Shown: positions 12,401-27,400 of the stretch, piece after piece
Numbering within the stretch: the first letter of the stretch is position 1
Layout: each line of letters opens with the position of its first letter
Assembly: GCA_946811185.2 (NCBI GenBank)
Contig: OX328112.1
Location: 18,085,215 to 18,149,214 of the forward strand
Reading direction: 5' to 3'
Source: Hippopus hippopus
Lineage: Eukaryota; Mollusca; Bivalvia; Cardiida; Cardiidae
DNA length: 64,000 nt
Position numbers and translations under genes: made by a program
Notes under the pieces: model-generated
What the model saw: the letters and a program-made list of their open reading frames with translations, nothing else
What the model was told of the DNA's origin: nothing
The model's database searches: none

Positions 12401-15400
12401 ACACAAGGTTTTACTAAAATTTTACCTAGTGACCTAGTTTTCGACCCAATATGACCCATTTTCGAACTCGACCGAGATGTCATCAAGACAAACAATCTGA
12501 CCAACTTTCATGCGTATTGGGCTGAAAATGTGGCCTCTAGAGCGTACACAAGGTTTTTCTAAGATCTGACCTAGTGACCTAGTTTTTGACCTGACATGAC
12601 CACATTTTCAAACTTGTCCGAGATATCACTAAGACAAACATTCTGACCTACTTTCAAGAGTTTTGACTGAAAATGTAGATTTGACCTAGTGACCTAGTTT
12701 TTGACCTGATATGACCCATTTTGGAACTTGTCCGAGATTCATCAAGACAAACATTTTGACGAACTTTCAAGAGTTTTGGACTGAAAATGTAGCCTCTAGA
12801 GTGTACACAAGTTTTTTCTAAGATTGGCGTAGTGACCTAGTTTTTGACCTGACCTGACCCATTTTCAAACTCATCCGAGATGTCATCAAGAAAAACATTC
12901 TGACCAACTTTCAAGAGTTTTGGACCCAAAATGTGGCCTCTAGAGCGTACACAAGATTTTTCTAAGATTTGACCTAGTGACCTAGTTTTTGACCTGACAT
13001 GACCCATTTTCAAACTCGTCTGAGATATCATCAGGACAATTATTCTGACCAAGTTTCGTGAGTATCTGACTGAAAATGTGGCCTCTAGAGCGTACACAAG
13101 ATTTTTCCAAGATTTGACCTAGTGACCTAGTTTTTGACCCGTCATGAACCATTTTCGAACTCATCCTAGATATCATCAAGACAAACATTCTGACCAAGTT
13201 TCATGAGTATCGGACTGAAAATGTGGCCTCTAAAGCATACACAAGGTAGAAATTGACGACGCACGACTGACACGGCACGATCACAAAAGCTCACCTTGAG
13301 CACTTCGTGCTCAGGTAAGCTAAAAAGGCAAGCGAAGGTGAAAAGAAAAGGAAAGCAAATGACAACGGTTGGATTTGAAGCAACTTCTCATTCTGAACAA
13401 TTAATTCTTTTACCACAATGTTCCGAGAAGCTCTCCGTCATTGAGCTGTGAAGAAAAGCACATCCATCTGTTTAGTAATGGAAGAAATATTAGATATCTG
13501 TTACAAAAAGCATTCTTGCAACTGACTTCAACATGCATAAATGTACATGTATTCTTTGGTAGCAAAATAGCAAAAAGCCCTATAGTATTGCCAAAAACTC
13601 ATCTTTTTGTTTGCTACATATACTGAAAGACCAATAAAAACGTTTCTTACTAATATTTAGTTGTTCCATTCGCATGATTTCATACAAAGAACATTGATTA
13701 TAGGTTTTAACATAATTTAAAGGTTTTATGAGAAGCTACTGACAAAGCATGATCATATGACCTACATGTATTTAAGCCAATGATCTTTTATGCTAAAAAT
13801 ACAAATTCAAGGGAACATTTCTTGACACTACATAGTTTACAACCTAAAAATAATACCACTGAGAATTTTTTTTTTTGCATACAAAATGACAACTTATTCT
13901 AAATACATGTACCTTGAGAAATGATTTGCCCATTTTCATCTTCCACTGTTTCTTCTATAAAATCCCTAGGTGAGTACCATCTTACAAAGTCTTCTAGGAC
14001 ACAACCAGGATTGGCAGCCTACAAATAAACTTAGGTCACTAAGTGTTACACTATTATATATCTCTAGCTTAAACAGAAAATTTGCTTGTTTGTATTGGAG
14101 TTCAAAGCCATTTTAACAGTGCACCTACACATGTGTTTTGTGGTTTTCTCACACCAGTATTGACACAATTTCCTGTAGTCCCTGACTACTTTTCTCACAT
14201 GTATCAGAGGTGACAGGCGAAAAATCACAGGAAAAAAAGTTTGCCACAACCGGGTATAGAACTCTCAACCACCAGGTCACAAGTCAGATACATTTACCAC
14301 AGAGCTACCCCGCCAGGCTAAACAGAAAGTAAATGGTGTTATCCATTTTGACTATTTCACCTCTTTACCAAGCAACTAAGTCATATTGAGATCATTTGCA
14401 GACAAAGTTAATGTGTCTTGCATAAAGGAATGACTTTTAATCCTTTACCGAACAATCCCAGGTTTTAACCACCCGGGGAAAGCAGGCTTTTGAAAACATT
14501 GTGGGAAAAGGAGAAAATGCTGGTAACCAGCATTTTCTCCTTTTCCCCACAATGTTTTCTGCACCATCAGAGAGCTCATTTGTACTGATGTTTTTTATAT
14601 GTCATCTGCAGCTGTTTTGAATTTGAAAGAGATTAAACTTTGTTGTTTAGGAGAGGATTAAATGTAGATAACACTATAGAAAACTGAGAAAATGCCACTT
14701 ATTTTCTTTGTTTAGCAAATTTCATTAACTGAGATTACAATCATTTTGAAAACAGACTATGGTATACAGCTGTACACTATTACACAAAGTGAATAAAAAG
14801 TAAGACTGTTCTTCAAAGTAAAGAATACATAAACTGAATACCTTAAATGACTCCATGTCTGACAGTAGACAAGCACTCTGCATTCTAGCCCTTAGTTCAG
14901 CTCCCTCGGCTGAGGTTCCCAGTCTAAAATCAAAAATTAATGAAAGAATAACCCTCAGAATACCTTTGTCAACTTCTACAGCTTTAAAGATAATTAAAAT
15001 CCAGGATTAAACTGCAAACAACATATCATCCTATCTTGGATCTACACAAAATAGTGGTATAAGAGAAAAATATTCATGTAGAAAATGTATGATAACTGAT
15101 GTTGGTTTGAAGTCTGCAAATGCAGTGAATATGGACGAGTATATGATTCTGTTTTATCACATAACTAACCCTGTTTTCTGTGTAATAAAGCCATTACAAA
15201 TTTTCTAATCTTACACTCCTGTGAGATAAGCAATAATGCTGTTGTTAGTCCAAGTTCTATAATAATATGCATTATTTTCTATAACATTGCTGACCTAAAT
15301 TTTCCATTTAATATCACTATAAAAGCTGACGATTGTGACAAATCTAGTGTCTACAACTTTTCATGGCTTTACAATTTACAATAAAACTGTTACTTGCTTG

Positions 15401-18400
15401 CAAGCTTCTCGGAACAATTTTTTTTTTAAATTTTTTACTACAAGTCTCAATGTAATCCAATGTGTTCACAGACTATAAACTAAAACTGAGAGATGAATTT
15501 TGATTAAAGGCTATGCCAAACCATCTCGTGTTTTTACCAACCCAAAAAGTAAGACATTAAAAGAACTTGTGGGAAAAGGAAAAAATGCTGGTTACCAGCA
15601 CTGAATTCTTAAATCAATTTGTATGTATTCAATTATTTTCCTTATTGAAGAGTCTAGAATTTTGTCATTAGTAAAAATCTAAGCTCTTTACCTCAAACTT
15701 TGTGAATATTTGTGAAGGACGCTGTGGCAAAAGAAGTTTAATGCATCCCGTTGATACACTATAACAAGCAAGTAGTCAGGTAATGATGAATCTATAAAAT
15801 ATATTTTTGTTTAACAACAGACTGATTCATGTTATAGAATGGTCCACTGACATGCAGAAAATTGACCAATAGCAAAAATTTTCGACTCAGATCAGCCTGC
15901 ACAGGCTGTGCAGGCTGACCTGGGTCATTACTTTTTGCAGATGCATTAAACCCACTTTAAACAGAGCATGATTCATATATATGTTCTTTTTCAAAAATGG
16001 TAAAAATTTTCCAACACTTGTATTTCTTACTTAGCAAGAACTTCTGCATGTTCCTCCAGCATATCCTCGGTCATGGGAGCAGGTTCCTGGGTGACTGGTA
16101 TGTATAATTTTTCATCACAATTTATTAACTTTAAATCTTGAAAGGGAGCCAGTCTACCCTCAGGTCTATGGGTAAATGTTTCTTTGAATGCCGATTCACT
16201 TTGAACAGAAATGCTACTAGTTACACTTTGTGAACCAGTCAATGAATTATTTGGATCTTGGTCACAATCTAAATCTGATTCAGACTGGTTCCTGGTATTT
16301 TGTCCTTCTTCTGCTTCTCTTCTATCAGTGTTTTCAGCTCCGATACTAGTATCCACATCTTTTTCATCATTAACATTTTCATTGTCACATTCAAAAAACT
16401 CCTCTTCCTCACTTGAATCATCAGAACTGACTTTTCTCTCACCAGGTGTCACTGCAAGGTTACTGTTTTCTGATTGGTCACTTCTAGCTCCATTTGAAGA
16501 GGCTGATTGGCCAGCCTGCCTGTTAACACTCTGTTCTGATTGATCCATTGTACAGGCGGATTCTGAAATATTGCTCCTTCCTTCATTAGAATCAGACTGA
16601 TTTTCATTTTGAAATATTTCTTCTGTTGACATTGATCTGGCTGCTTTGGATGTGGAAGGACCATGATCAGGGGATTGGGGCTGAGACCCAGTGGGTGTGT
16701 CCACATCTCCTGTGTAACCTTTATGGACTTGTTCCCGCTTTTTCTTGTGCTCTATGCAGCAGTTTAACATCTGTGGGGAAAACAATAAAAATGATATTTC
16801 AAGTCCCTTTCAAGCAGCCCACACACTTTTATCTTAAAGAAGACATTAAAAAACTTTTTCAAATTAACAGAAAGTAATCAATTTTAAGCCATTTCATCAG
16901 TTTGTAACTAAGTTTTTGACCAAAATTATAGTTTCACCTCAAGAATTAAGCATTACCCTTTCACCAGTCAATCATGTTTTCATAACCGAGAGGCAGAAGA
17001 TTTTTGAAAACATCGTATAAAAAAAAAAGGAGAAAATGCTTGTCACAAGAGTTTGCTCTCTTATTCCACAATGTTTCCTACCTTTTCAAAGACTAATTAC
17101 ATCATTTGAGGTACATTTAGTGTTTCATCTTCAAATGCTTACAATTTGTTGTCTGCAAATGTGATTAATCCTTTCCCAAACAACAAATGTAAGACTCTTT
17201 CAAATTCAAAACATGTACACAAGACAAATTCAAAAATGATACAAATGAGCTTCAGCTCTCCTATACGAGAGGTGTTCAACTTATTATGAAACAGTTTTAA
17301 ACAACACCCTCAATATCTTTCAGCCTATAACACCTCGTGCAAAGCAATTAATTCATGTAAAGTAGTGTATCATAAACATGTTCATCAAATCTTAACTCAC
17401 AATTCAATATAGTTAGACCAAAAATAAATGATTTAGTTTAGGGCATCATTTCAGGGCTTTTGAAGCAAAAAGTGTCCTACAGAAATATTCTGAAACAAGT
17501 AAAACATTTGGGACATAACGTTTCTGTTGCTACTGTGCAACGCATTCAGCACGGTAAAGGTGTTATTAGAAATAACGACGCAAAACAGGTAAAAAAGGAA
17601 CTTTAACCCAACTTTGTATAGCACCTACTATTGACGTCATTCGTGTTGCCACATTCATTCTAATGGGACAGACCTTAAAAAAATGAAGTTCATAAAACGA
17701 GATGCATTTGGAGCTAAGTTTATGAGTTGGCTGGTGTTAGTTTCCATGGAAAGACATCTTTGATTTTTTTCAATAAAGGAGTGAAAGTCAATGCAAATTA
17801 TTACATAGACAAGGTTCTGAAAAAAAAAAAGTTCCGCGCCTGTTTCCTGGAAGAGAAAATGATATATGTTCCATCAAGACTCAGCTTCTAGTTACACTGC
17901 TAAAATGATCATTGTGATTTTCTGAATGAATTCAAAATAAATTATAATAACTTCTACAGAATGGAAGCCAAAAAGCCCAGATGCAGCTCCCATGGACTTT
18001 GGTATCTGGGGCATACTGAAACGGAGGCCTCAAAAACGCAACTTCTATAAACATGACTGGTTTTAAAAAGGCTGTTAAAGACAAATGAAAAAAAACTTGA
18101 GCAGTCGTGCATAAACCGGACTTTAGAAAGCTGGACTACAAGGTGCAGAATTATTTACCAATGCCATGGATCCCAGATTGAGCAGCTGTTGCAATGAAAC
18201 GTATATGAGTAAATAATTAAGCTGTGTTTGAAACTGTTTCATAATAAGTTGAACACCTCTCATAGTGTTGACAAAGTTGTGGGAAAAAGGACAAAATGCT
18301 GTTTACCACCATTCTGTCCTTTTCCCACAATGTTGTCAAAGCCTTCTCTCTGAGAGTCGTTAAAACCCATGATTGTTTGGTAAAGGTTTAATATGGGAAA

Positions 18401-21400
18401 GTCTCAAAATTTGTCAATTTGGAAAAGTCTAAACTTTTGTTGTCTTGTACAGATTTAAATCCAATGCCGTAAAAGCTGAAGGCCATACCTGTAACTTTTG
18501 CTGGAGAATACAGGACCCAAGGTTAGGTGGGCCTAGGTCAACACTGTAAATCAGAAAGGAAAAACATATTAATATTTTTTATATGTATCATATTTTGACA
18601 ATCTTTGACAGTGAAATGAATAAAACACAACCATATGGTTATCCCTTTACCAAATAATCCTGTCTTTAAACGACCCAAAGAAAAAAAATTGTTGTAACTA
18701 GCATTTTCTCCTTTTCTCACAACATTTTCTACCCTATGAAGACAAACTCTATAATTTAAGTCATATTCAGTTTTCCATCTCAACTGCTTTTAATCTGGAT
18801 AAGACTTAATTTTTTTGGGTAAAAGTTCAAGAAATTAAGAAAATTAGCAGAGTTAACTCTTTACCACACTACAAAATTGTAGACTTGTCCAAATTGAAAG
18901 CATTTGCAGATGACAACTGAAATGTGGCTAAAATGATGGACTTTGTCTTTGATAAGATAGAAAGCATAGTGGGAAAAGGAGAAAATGCTAGTTACCAGCA
19001 TTTTCTCCTTTTCTCACAATGTTTTCAGAACTCCAATTTCCCAGGGTCGTTAAAACTCGGGATTGTGTGGTAAAGGGTTAACACAAATTAAATAAGGTCA
19101 CAGCTTTTTTTACACTACGCTGATAAACACTGCAATAGACATGGCACATATTTACTATTCCAATCTAAGTACTGTTATATCACTGATAAAAACGACCAAT
19201 TGATTGCAACATACAAGTTCTACTTTGACCACAATGTTTTTGACCCTTCCAAAGGAAAAATTCCAGCATTTGAAAAGCATTTAATGTCCTCATTCTTTCA
19301 ATTAGGACAAGTCTATGATGTTTTCATTTGGTTAAGAGTTAAGAAAAGCAGTCTCACCCATCAATAATATAGTTGTTTTCCCATCTATACCTCATCTCCA
19401 TGACAAACTCCTGCCAGATCTGAGCCACAGCAAACAGACCTCCATGGTTTTGGTTCAGGACACAAATACAGACAGACAGTTTGTACAGCAACCCTTCAAC
19501 TGGTGCTGATTTTAATTGCTTGGCAAGCTCCTGTCAATAGAGCATAAAAGATTTAAGCCTAACAGACCAGTTTTAAAACAGAATCTTTTCATCAAATTTC
19601 ACCATGACGACAAATCCTTAACTCACAAAACAAGAGCAGCAGATGTGCAATCCAACACTTGACTGCAGTGGTTTTTCCACTGAAAGCAATGTGTGATAGC
19701 TTTTTAATGAAAATTCAGAGTTGAACTGGGGCAAAACTGTGCCAATTTCATTTTTAGGGTTACCTATCCTTCTAGTATGAATTCCCCTTCTGATAGTCAA
19801 TAACTAACCCAAATTTGAGGTGTAATTGAGAGCCTCACTCATCACCAGATTTGAACCCAGAACCTTTGATAGAAGAGACCAACACATTACCACTACACTA
19901 CTGTCTCCAACAAGCAGTGCGATGTTTTGAAAGGTAAAGGTTATTCTTTATAGAAACACTTCCTCACCTTGGCCATTGGATGATCTTTCAAGTCTTCTCT
20001 AGACTTTGACGGTTGAAGTTCAAGGTCATCTTCAGAGTTCAGTGGTTTTGCAGCATCAGGAAATAGATACTGCAAAGATTCATTACAGAAAATTGCATGT
20101 ACATGTATGTATCTGTACAAATAAATGAAAAAAATGAGAAAATATTTCTGATGTGGAGGAACTCATTTATCTATTTTGGTAAAATCATAATTCAGAAAAA
20201 AGCCCCAATGTTTTTTTCGCTATATCTCTGAACACATCCAATTGAATGAACAAGAGGCCCATTTGGGTCTGAAACACTTTTTTCCATGTTTCTTACATGT
20301 GAACTTTACTGTAAAGGAATCAAGTCATTAGTAATCATCTAAAAAGTAAAACTGATACCAAATCATAAAATGAAATTTTCTTATGATGATATCAGTTGAA
20401 GTTTTATTAATATATGATATCAATTAGTAATTCATTCATGAACTACCTGCTCTGATACATAACCTAGAAATGTCACAAAAGAGTTACTTAATTTACGCTA
20501 AATGCTTTGAAAGAGAAGAAATATGTGAATTACACACAAACAATGTCTAAGTTCAAGGGTGGTAATTCTTAAATGATTACCAACATACATTCAAAAATTA
20601 CTTCTTGCACATCTGCTATTTCTGAATAATAGCTAAAGATAGTTTTGAAACAATGACAGTAAAACTAAAGGAGGTATTTGTATGTAAAAATAACAATGTT
20701 TCATTAGAATGCATATAGATATTCAAGTTCAACAGGGTATTAACCCTTTATCACACAATCCCCAGTTTTAAGTACCCGACAGATGAGGACTTTCAAAAAA
20801 AATTGTGGGAAAAGGAGAAAATGCTGGCAAACAGCATTTTCTCCTTTTTCCCACAATGTTTTCTACCCTTTCAAAGACACGCTCCATCATTTAAGTCACG
20901 TTTATATTGACATCTGCAAATGCTTTTAATTTGGACAAGTCTGCATTTTTCTTGTACGGTAAAAGTTAATTTAATGAGATTTTTTTTTTTAAAAAAAAAG
21001 TGTGTGTACATATGGCCTGCAACACGCGGAAAGAGGCATTCGGACGTTTGCGTGAAGAGTTGTCTCGGATCAGCCTGCGCATTTGGCACAGACTAATCTG
21101 AGACGACACTTTCCATTCTTATGTAATTTTCTGTTTTGTGTAAGTCTACTGTAGGACAAAATGTAATATAGTCGTAAAGTGCCATCTCAGATTAGCCTGT
21201 GCAGATTGCGCAGGCTGACCTGAGACGACACTTTACACAAATGTCCGAATGCCCCTTTTCGCATGTTGAAGGCCATTATAATGATCTCATCAGCAATGTA
21301 CCTGTAAGATCTGATCTAGCAGTTCCCCCTGTATAGGAACATCTTTAGGTTTGGGTTTCTGGACCTGTGGTTGTGAGACATAGGAGGAGAGGGAAGGTAT

Positions 21401-24400
21401 ATTGTAGCCCATTGACGGCTCTGTCAGCTTGTGTAATGCACTGCTGATGTCTGCCTCTATACAGAAAAACAAAAATAGTCTTGATTTGTTTGTTTTCTGG
21501 TTTGTTTGTCTGGTATCTATTGCTGTTTTAAAATCATTTCAGTTACACCATGGCAGCCAGTGCATCTATTGATGCTTTCCTTCTTTTACAGCTACTTTGC
21601 ACAACTGTCTCCCTAAGTAGAGGGCTACTTATCCCATAAAACCATACTTGAAATAAAGATCAGCAGTGAGAGAAAAACCTCCTCTCGCAATGACGTCAAT
21701 CCTAGGAAAGAAACCGGCTAAGTCAGAGGGTCTAACCAGCCACTTCCTGGTTTCAAGCCCTGTATGTTACCGACTGAGCTATGAGGCTTGGCAAAAGTAG
21801 CAATAAATACATAACTATCTGAGTAACAAAGTAAGATAGATGTTGAAATCTATGGCATTACTATATCATACAACTTCTGGAAAGATGAAAGTGTTACCCT
21901 ATTCACCAAGCATTCTTAACAGCATTCTTAGTGTTATTTCAAAACATTTGTAATTTTTAAGTGACATAATTTCTGATGGTTTAGCCAATTAGAAAACTCT
22001 CAAGATGTACAATAAGACTACAAATATTCACTATGGTTGGTACATATGGTCCAAACGTTTTATAATGTATTTCAGCAAATCTGTTCCATTAAACAGCATT
22101 AAAGGAAAAAGGATTAAAATGTTTGTTAAATTTTAAGACTTCAATTCTTTTTGTAACAAATTTTTCTTCACAATATCTCAGCCTACTTCAAAAGACACCT
22201 TCAAAGGCTGCAAAAATAACATGTAATCAATATTCCAATCGAGCAAAACTCACATACCTATAAGTTAAAAAAAAAAAAAAACAGCTACACTAAAAGTTCT
22301 ACAACATTCTAAAATTACTGTTGAACGGATAAGGCTTGAACATACTACAGGTATGTTGAATTTCAGTAAATCTCAAAAGGGTCATGGAAGACATAGGTTT
22401 TCATTTTTAAACTGATTTAAAGTATCTGACGGATTGACTGATTAACTCCTAAAGCACTGAATAAACCTAAGAAATATTTTCAAGGTTGCTCTTCTCCACA
22501 TACGGGCAAAGTCGACAGTGTAGATCAAAGATCAGACTGCACATTTTGAGAACTATTATCTTGATCTACACTGCCCGCACAGGCAACTACAGTAGTAAAA
22601 GGTGTATAAAAGTTAATATTCACCTGTGTCTATGTCACCAACAAGGTTTCCCACCAACTGATCTAGGGTCTCTTTTCTATGACACAGAGCCAGGAAATTG
22701 ATGAGGTATTCACCTGAAAACATAATCAAATCGCTGTAAGTACCAATAGTTGAAGGCTTGATTTCACCCAAAGCTACAGCCAACAGATGTGTCATGCAGG
22801 TTAATGCTGAAAGGAGTCACGTGACATTTTTACCAAAATGGACTTATTGGCTTTTTCTTACATATGTCAGTGACTACTATTAATCTGCAACACAGCAGCT
22901 CCCTTTCTGAAAAAGAATGTCAGAATTATGTGAGTATGATAATCTGTTATTGTACAGTCAGTCCAAGTGTTAGTCACTGGAAGAAATGAGTTTTAAAATC
23001 AGACAAAAAGAAAACAAAAGATAGAGTGACCTGTAGGTTTTAAGCTAGTTTTGAAATTAATTTCTTTGCCAGGGACTAACACTGGGACCACCTTTACAGT
23101 AACAGACTGTCATCTTTATAATAATTTCCATAATTTGAATTTGAAATGGTATGATCTGAATTGAAATGCATTTAAATACATGTACCCGCTTTGTTTACTT
23201 TTGGCAGCTATTGTTACTAAAAAACCACAACAGCAGCCAAAACTAAACAATGCGGGTGTTAAAATGCATTTGAATTTTCATCGTACCTTTAAAAAGTATG
23301 GAAAATACTGTGAATATGACAATGTGTTATTTTGCGGTCGGTCCCAGTGTTAGTTGCAGGACGAAAAATGAACTCTAAAATCAGGCATAAAGTAAACAAA
23401 AGATAGAATGACCTAGCAACTTTTAATCCAGTTTTAAAATTCATTTTTCTGCCAGCGACTAACACTTGGACCAACCGCACAAAAACAGATTGTCATCTTT
23501 ATAATAATTTCCATACTTTTAAATGGTATGATTTAAATTCAAATGCATTCTAACAATGACATTATTTGCATTTGGCTGCTATTGAGGCTTTATAGGTACA
23601 AGTGATTTTTATCCAAATGTGGTTTGCAGAAAAGCATTATTATTGGAGCTATTCTATGGCAGAATCTCTCCAGAGAAAAGTGTAGCTCAGCAACTATCTA
23701 GCTCTGATTTCATCCATTTACTTAGAAAATTCTCAATAAAATTTCAATTTCTTTGCCCTTTTACTACACAACATTTTAGACTCGTCCATGGACACTGAAA
23801 GCCTTTGCAAACAAAAAATTAAATGCTGCTCACATGGTGGCAGTTTTTTCTGAAATAATGGAAAACATTGTTGGAAAAGGAGTAAATGCCTTTTTCTCTG
23901 GGTCAAAAAAATATGGGATTGTTTAGTAAAGAGTAAAGGAAAAGATTAAAAAATTGGAAAGAGCATGAGGGTTGAACAATAAGTTTCTATGGTTACCTAA
24001 CAAACACTGAGGGTCATCGGTCATCTGTATTCTCACTGACCACTGTGGGGCTTGTAGCGGGTCTAGATCACTGAAACAGACACAGAGTAAACCCTTAACT
24101 CTTTACAAATAACAAAATTTAGACCTCGACCAAACTGAAAGCATCTGCAGATGACAAAATAAATGTTGCTCAAGTGATGGTTTCTGTCTTTGATAGGGTT
24201 GAGAAAACGTTGTGGGAAAACGAGAAAATGCTGGTTACCAGCATTTTCTCCTTTTCCCACAATATTTTCCAAAGCCTTCTATTCAAAACTTGGGATAGTC
24301 TGGTAAAAGGTTAAAGTGATGAACCCAGGCATCAGTTGCTTTTGCACACAGTGTAGATAAAGATCAGACTGCACAAAACATGCAGTCTGATCTTGGATAT

Positions 24401-27400
24401 ACAATGTCTGCTTCTTTGTTATGGTACATATCCTGGCCAAAACAACCTTGGGAAAAACTTGTTAGCATGAACAAAATTTAAGACAGAATTAACAAAATTT
24501 AAGACAATTCAGTATTCAACATTTTTGCAAATGATCTGACTGAATGAAGGATTTTTCTTTAAACAGGCAGAAAAAAATCTGAGAAGAGGAGAGCATGATA
24601 GTTATCTACTTCCTTAAAGTTATGAAAACACATGATTGTTCTAAATAGGGTCAAAGATGTTTCAAAAGCATAAAATCATGTTTTGAGAGTGTATGTGGAT
24701 CAGTAGCTTTCAAACAAATGAGAATCCATCTTCTAACAAGTTTTTGAAACTCATCAAGTGATACATGAAAAAGCAACAAAGTCAGAAAGTGGCTGTATTG
24801 ATTGAAAAAAAGCCTTTGTCCAAGCTTTTAAACTAACAGACCAAGCTCAGAAACCCCCCTTTCAACTGGTTCCCTTGTCAACAGGGAAAAAATGTCTATC
24901 TCTATCAATTGACAACATTTTAGACTGGTCTAAATCAAAAGCATTTCCAGAATATAAACTAAATGTTGCTCAAATGGTGAAATTTGTCTTTGATAGGATA
25001 GAAAACATGGTGGGAAAAGGAGAAAATGCTGGTTACCACCAGCATTTTCTCCTTTTCCCACAATGTTTTCAAAAGCTATCTTTTCCAGGATGTTTAAAAC
25101 TCCAGGGTTGTGTGGTAAAGAGTTAAAAGGCCTAGCTCCAGTAACAGTCTACCAGTCATAATGAAAATGCAGATACATAAGCTCTCACGAAAAGAAAGCT
25201 TCCATAGGTAACTTCAGTCAAATTGCTTGAAAACTGCATGAGGATAAGAGGACTCCAAACAGTGTCTACAAACACCCAAAAAAACAGACCAACAGATGAA
25301 CCCTGTTCAAATTTAATCCCAACTTCCTTGTGGAGGGTAAAAAAAAGAAACATTGTCTACAAGCCCTGGGTCCGTATTCACAAACCATTCTTTAGAATGT
25401 TCTTGGTCTTATTCTCCAAGATTTTCAACATTTGAAAGTAACACAACATCTGATTAGCTAAACTAAATGGTTCAGCCAATCAGAAGTTATGTTACTTTCA
25501 AATTTAGAAAATTCTGAAGAATAAGACAAAGAACGTTTTAAAGAATGGTTTGTGAATATGGACCCTGATTGCCACTGATAGAGGAATAAAATGTCCAAAA
25601 ATGAAAATTACCTGTACACTTGGTTTTCTACGATCATGTCCTCTGACAGACTGGGCCAGGTACAGTACAGGTTTAGAGCACTGAAAATGAAAAAAAAAAC
25701 TCTGGTGGTCTACCATAGTGTACCAGTCAATGATATAATGCTACACACTTCAAAAATAAATCCCATCATTTGAGGCACATATATGTTGACTGCACATGCT
25801 TTAAAAAAGAGGGGGAGCCTTTTCATTCTGTCATTCGATAAAAATTTAACACTTTACCTAATGACAAAATGTTAAGACTTGTCCAAATTGAAAATATTTG
25901 CAGATGACAATTTACATGTGACCCTGACATTGGCATTTGCCTTGGAAATGGTGGAAAACACTGTGGAAAAAGGAGAAAATGCTGGTTACCAGCATTTTCT
26001 CGTTTTTCAACAATATTTTCAAAAGCCTTCTGTGTTAGGGTCTTTAAAACTCCAGATTGTGTAGTAAGGGATTCAGAACTGTGCCATGTTTGACCCCCAC
26101 ATAGACAATCAGTTGATGTTGATCACACCCCATGAATTTAGTCCACTACTGGTAAAACCATTCAAACGCCATTTTACATGTAAATCTCTTAATCACGCTG
26201 AAATTACTGTGACATACAAATGTAATAAAATTGTATCAAGTGTATTGTCAAGCATAAACAAGAACACCACAAGCAGGTGCCAACCCTCCGCTGCAGTTGC
26301 TTGATTTTCAGTGAAAATACTAAGTTGAAAAGTGGTATAACTATGTCAAAAAATACTTTGATGGTTCCCTGCTCCTGTTGTATGAGTTCCCCTTTAGATA
26401 GGTAACAACTTGTCCAAGTCTACAGTAACTATCTTCCGTAATAACAGAGATATTATCAAATGTCAAAGTTTTGCACAAGGTAAGTGACAACAGGGCTTTG
26501 ACAATAACTTGACTTTTTCTTTGAAACAGCCAAGCTAAAAATTTGGAATAAAAGAAAAAAAAAAACAAAACATGGAAAATGTAGGATAATTAGTCTCTAC
26601 CTGACTGGATCCTCACATGCACCAAAGGGTAGTTGATCAAATCCTTGATACCCCACCTCATTGTCAAAGTCTATAATATACACAATACTGTTACTCTCCA
26701 ATAAATTTGTTAACTTTTAACCTCCTAAATAAGTTAAATGAAACTTTCAAGCCAATAGTAAAAACCTGAATAATTCTATTTAAAACTTATTTTTTGGAGA
26801 AAAATATCTCCATGTCAGACAGTGTAGATCCTAGATCAGACTGCAAGTTTTGTGCAGTCTGATCTTGATCTGCACTGTCTGCAAAAGGTCTGTGAGTTGT
26901 GCTTAGCAGCTGAAGGGTTAAAGCAAATGTAAACAAATTCAGTGTATGAAAAACAGATAAATTTTATACCACTTAAACCTTAACCAATAATCGCAAATCT
27001 TAATTAATCTGTGAAAGAAGCCTTCTGAAAACATTGTGGGAATAGGAGAAAATGCTTGTGATCAGCATTTTCTCTTTTTCCCATAACGTTTCCTACCCTA
27101 ACAAAGGTAAAACCCAGCATTCAAGCCACATTTAAATTGTCATCTATAAATTCAGACAAGTCTTCTTTTTTTGTGGTGTAGTAAAGAGTTAAGAGTATGA
27201 TGTTTATGATAAGTCCAATGATTTTCTTAAGGAATGAAGAGAATTTTTTTTGTTTTCATGGAGGTATGAAAGAAAAAAAAAACCTATTCACACTGTATGA
27301 AACCGTGAAGTGGTTTCATACAAAAGTGTGATTAGGTTTTTTTTTCATACCTCCATGAAAACAAAAACAGTTCTCTTCATTCCTTATAATTCAATACCGT

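Noticed and set aside
11396..13325. CRISPR-like or coding tandem array
   Set aside because: The 150-bp monomers are contiguous without spacers and are flanked by pearl-like ends; the host is an animal.
16211..16706. Open frames overlapping the large RAB3GAP1 exon
   Set aside because: Shadow frames caused by the exon's low-complexity composition.
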